Assembly (NCBI GenBank): GCA_007117945.1
Contig: SKTN01000061.1
Span: 1 to 5,126, forward strand
Reading direction: 5' to 3'
DNA length: 5,126 nucleotides
Source: Nitriliruptoraceae bacterium
Lineage (GTDB): Bacteria; Actinomycetota; Nitriliruptoria; Nitriliruptorales; Nitriliruptoraceae
Under the pieces are notes generated by a model that was given only the letters and a program-made list of their open reading frames with translations, did not search any database and was not told where the DNA came from. Position numbers and translations under genes: made by a program. The first letter of the stretch is position 1; each line of letters opens with the position of its first letter. This document shows positions 4,631-5,126 of the stretch, piece by piece.

Positions 4631-5126
4631 ATGCTCGCACCGCACCGATCCCGACGCCATCGACGCGCTCCTGTGCTCCTCCTCGCCGTCCTGGGCCTGA
4701 TCCTCGCAGCCTGCGGGGCGGAGGCCGACCCCGAGCCGGAGGCAGCGGCCGAGACCGACGTCGAGGAGACCGAGGAAGAGGAGGTGGATGACGCTGCTGA
4801 CGAGGGCGATCGCCTCCAGATCGTCGCCACGACCTCCATCCTCGGCGACATCGCCGCGACCCTCGCGCAGGACGATGCCGAGGTGACGGTGCTCATGCCG
4901 CCGGGTGTGGATCCCCACGGGTACGAGCCCTCGGCCAGCGACGGGAGGGTGCTGCGCGAAGCCGACCTGATCATCGCGAACGGACTGCAACTCGAGGAGA
5001 ACCTCGTCTCCGTCCTGGAGGCGGTCGAGGAGGAGGGTGGCAACATCCTGTCCCTGGCCGAACAGCTCGATCCGATCGAGTTCGACTGGGATGGCCCGGG
5101 TCACAGCCACGGCGATGATGAGCACG
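4631..5126 (+). CDS. ZnuA-like metal-binding lipoprotein (partial, 3' end missing)
   Basis: This is the N-terminal 165 residues of a cluster-9 (ZnuA/TroA/PsaA) solute-binding protein, open to the right edge. An arginine-rich n-region and hydrophobic stretch (residues 14-25) end in the lipobox LAAC, with Cys28 as the lipidation site, so it is anchored outside the membrane. An acidic linker follows (about 30-60, 17 of 31 residues Asp/Glu). The mature domain starts near RLQIVATTSILGDI (61-74). DPHGYEPS (94-101) carries His96, the first metal ligand of the family. The last visible residues, GHSHGDDEH, begin a histidine-rich loop typical of zinc rather than manganese binders. The ATG at 4631 has GAGG 6 nt upstream. 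It should deliver zinc to a permease that works with the divergently encoded ATPase; the permease is probably downstream, beyond the window. Confidence 0.93.
   Translation, partial: MLAPHRSRRHRRAPVLLLAVLGLILAACGAEADPEPEAAAETDVEETEEEEVDDAADEGDRLQIVATTSILGDIAATLAQDDAEVTVLMPPGVDPHGYEPSASDGRVLREADLIIANGLQLEENLVSVLEAVEEEGGNILSLAEQLDPIEFDWDGPGHSHGDDEH

Noticed and set aside
4392..4640. N-terminal extension of the ABC ATPase up to 4640
   Set aside because: The added 83 residues are low-complexity and would overlap the divergent binding-protein start. ATG 4391 has a GAGGAGG ribosome-binding site and gives a normal length.
4391..5125. Long - strand open frame under the binding-protein gene
   Set aside because: It is antisense to a clear lipoprotein with lipobox and DPHGYEP motif, and its own translation shows no family features.

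Overview
This is high-GC DNA with strong G/C bias at third codon positions, GTG as well as ATG starts, a candidate leaderless promoter and a GC-rich hairpin terminator lacking a U-tract. That points to an actinobacterium. A deep-branching or halotolerant lineage is possible but cannot be fixed from this window. Seven protein-coding genes are supported: two on the + strand, at the two ends, and five on the - strand between them.

Left edge (+): xthA, an exodeoxyribonuclease III/AP endonuclease with its catalytic residues intact. It is probably read from a leaderless promoter and is unrelated to what follows. It converges on a two-gene - strand operon: an FAD/NAD(P)-binding flavoprotein with two Rossmann motifs, overlapping by 4 nt a 104-residue helical protein of unknown function that has its own clear ribosome-binding site.

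Centre (-): a 98-residue, very histidine-rich protein made of two tandem copies of a roughly 36-residue metal-binding unit. Upstream of it is an ArsR/SmtB-family repressor carrying the complete alpha-5 zinc-site motif D-x-H-x10-H-x2-E. Each of these two genes is followed by a perfect GC-rich inverted repeat, and the His-rich gene has a good sigma-70-type promoter with an inverted repeat between its -35 and -10 boxes.

Right (divergent pair): an ABC ATPase of the zinc/manganese uptake type with a histidine-rich tail reads leftward. A cluster-9 (ZnuA-like) solute-binding lipoprotein reads rightward and runs off the window. No permease is present here; it is probably beyond the right edge.

Taken together, most of the window looks like a zinc-homeostasis island: uptake (ATPase and binding protein), sensing (SmtB-like repressor) and buffering (His-rich protein). 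The flavoprotein operon is tentatively tied to it by a 15-bp Fur/Zur-like box (pattern TGRGAAYWGTTCCTR). That box occurs both in the flavoprotein promoter and over the start codon of the ABC ATPase. The most novel points are this shared box, the duplicated His-rich protein with its candidate operator, and the uncharacterised flavoprotein/small-protein pair.
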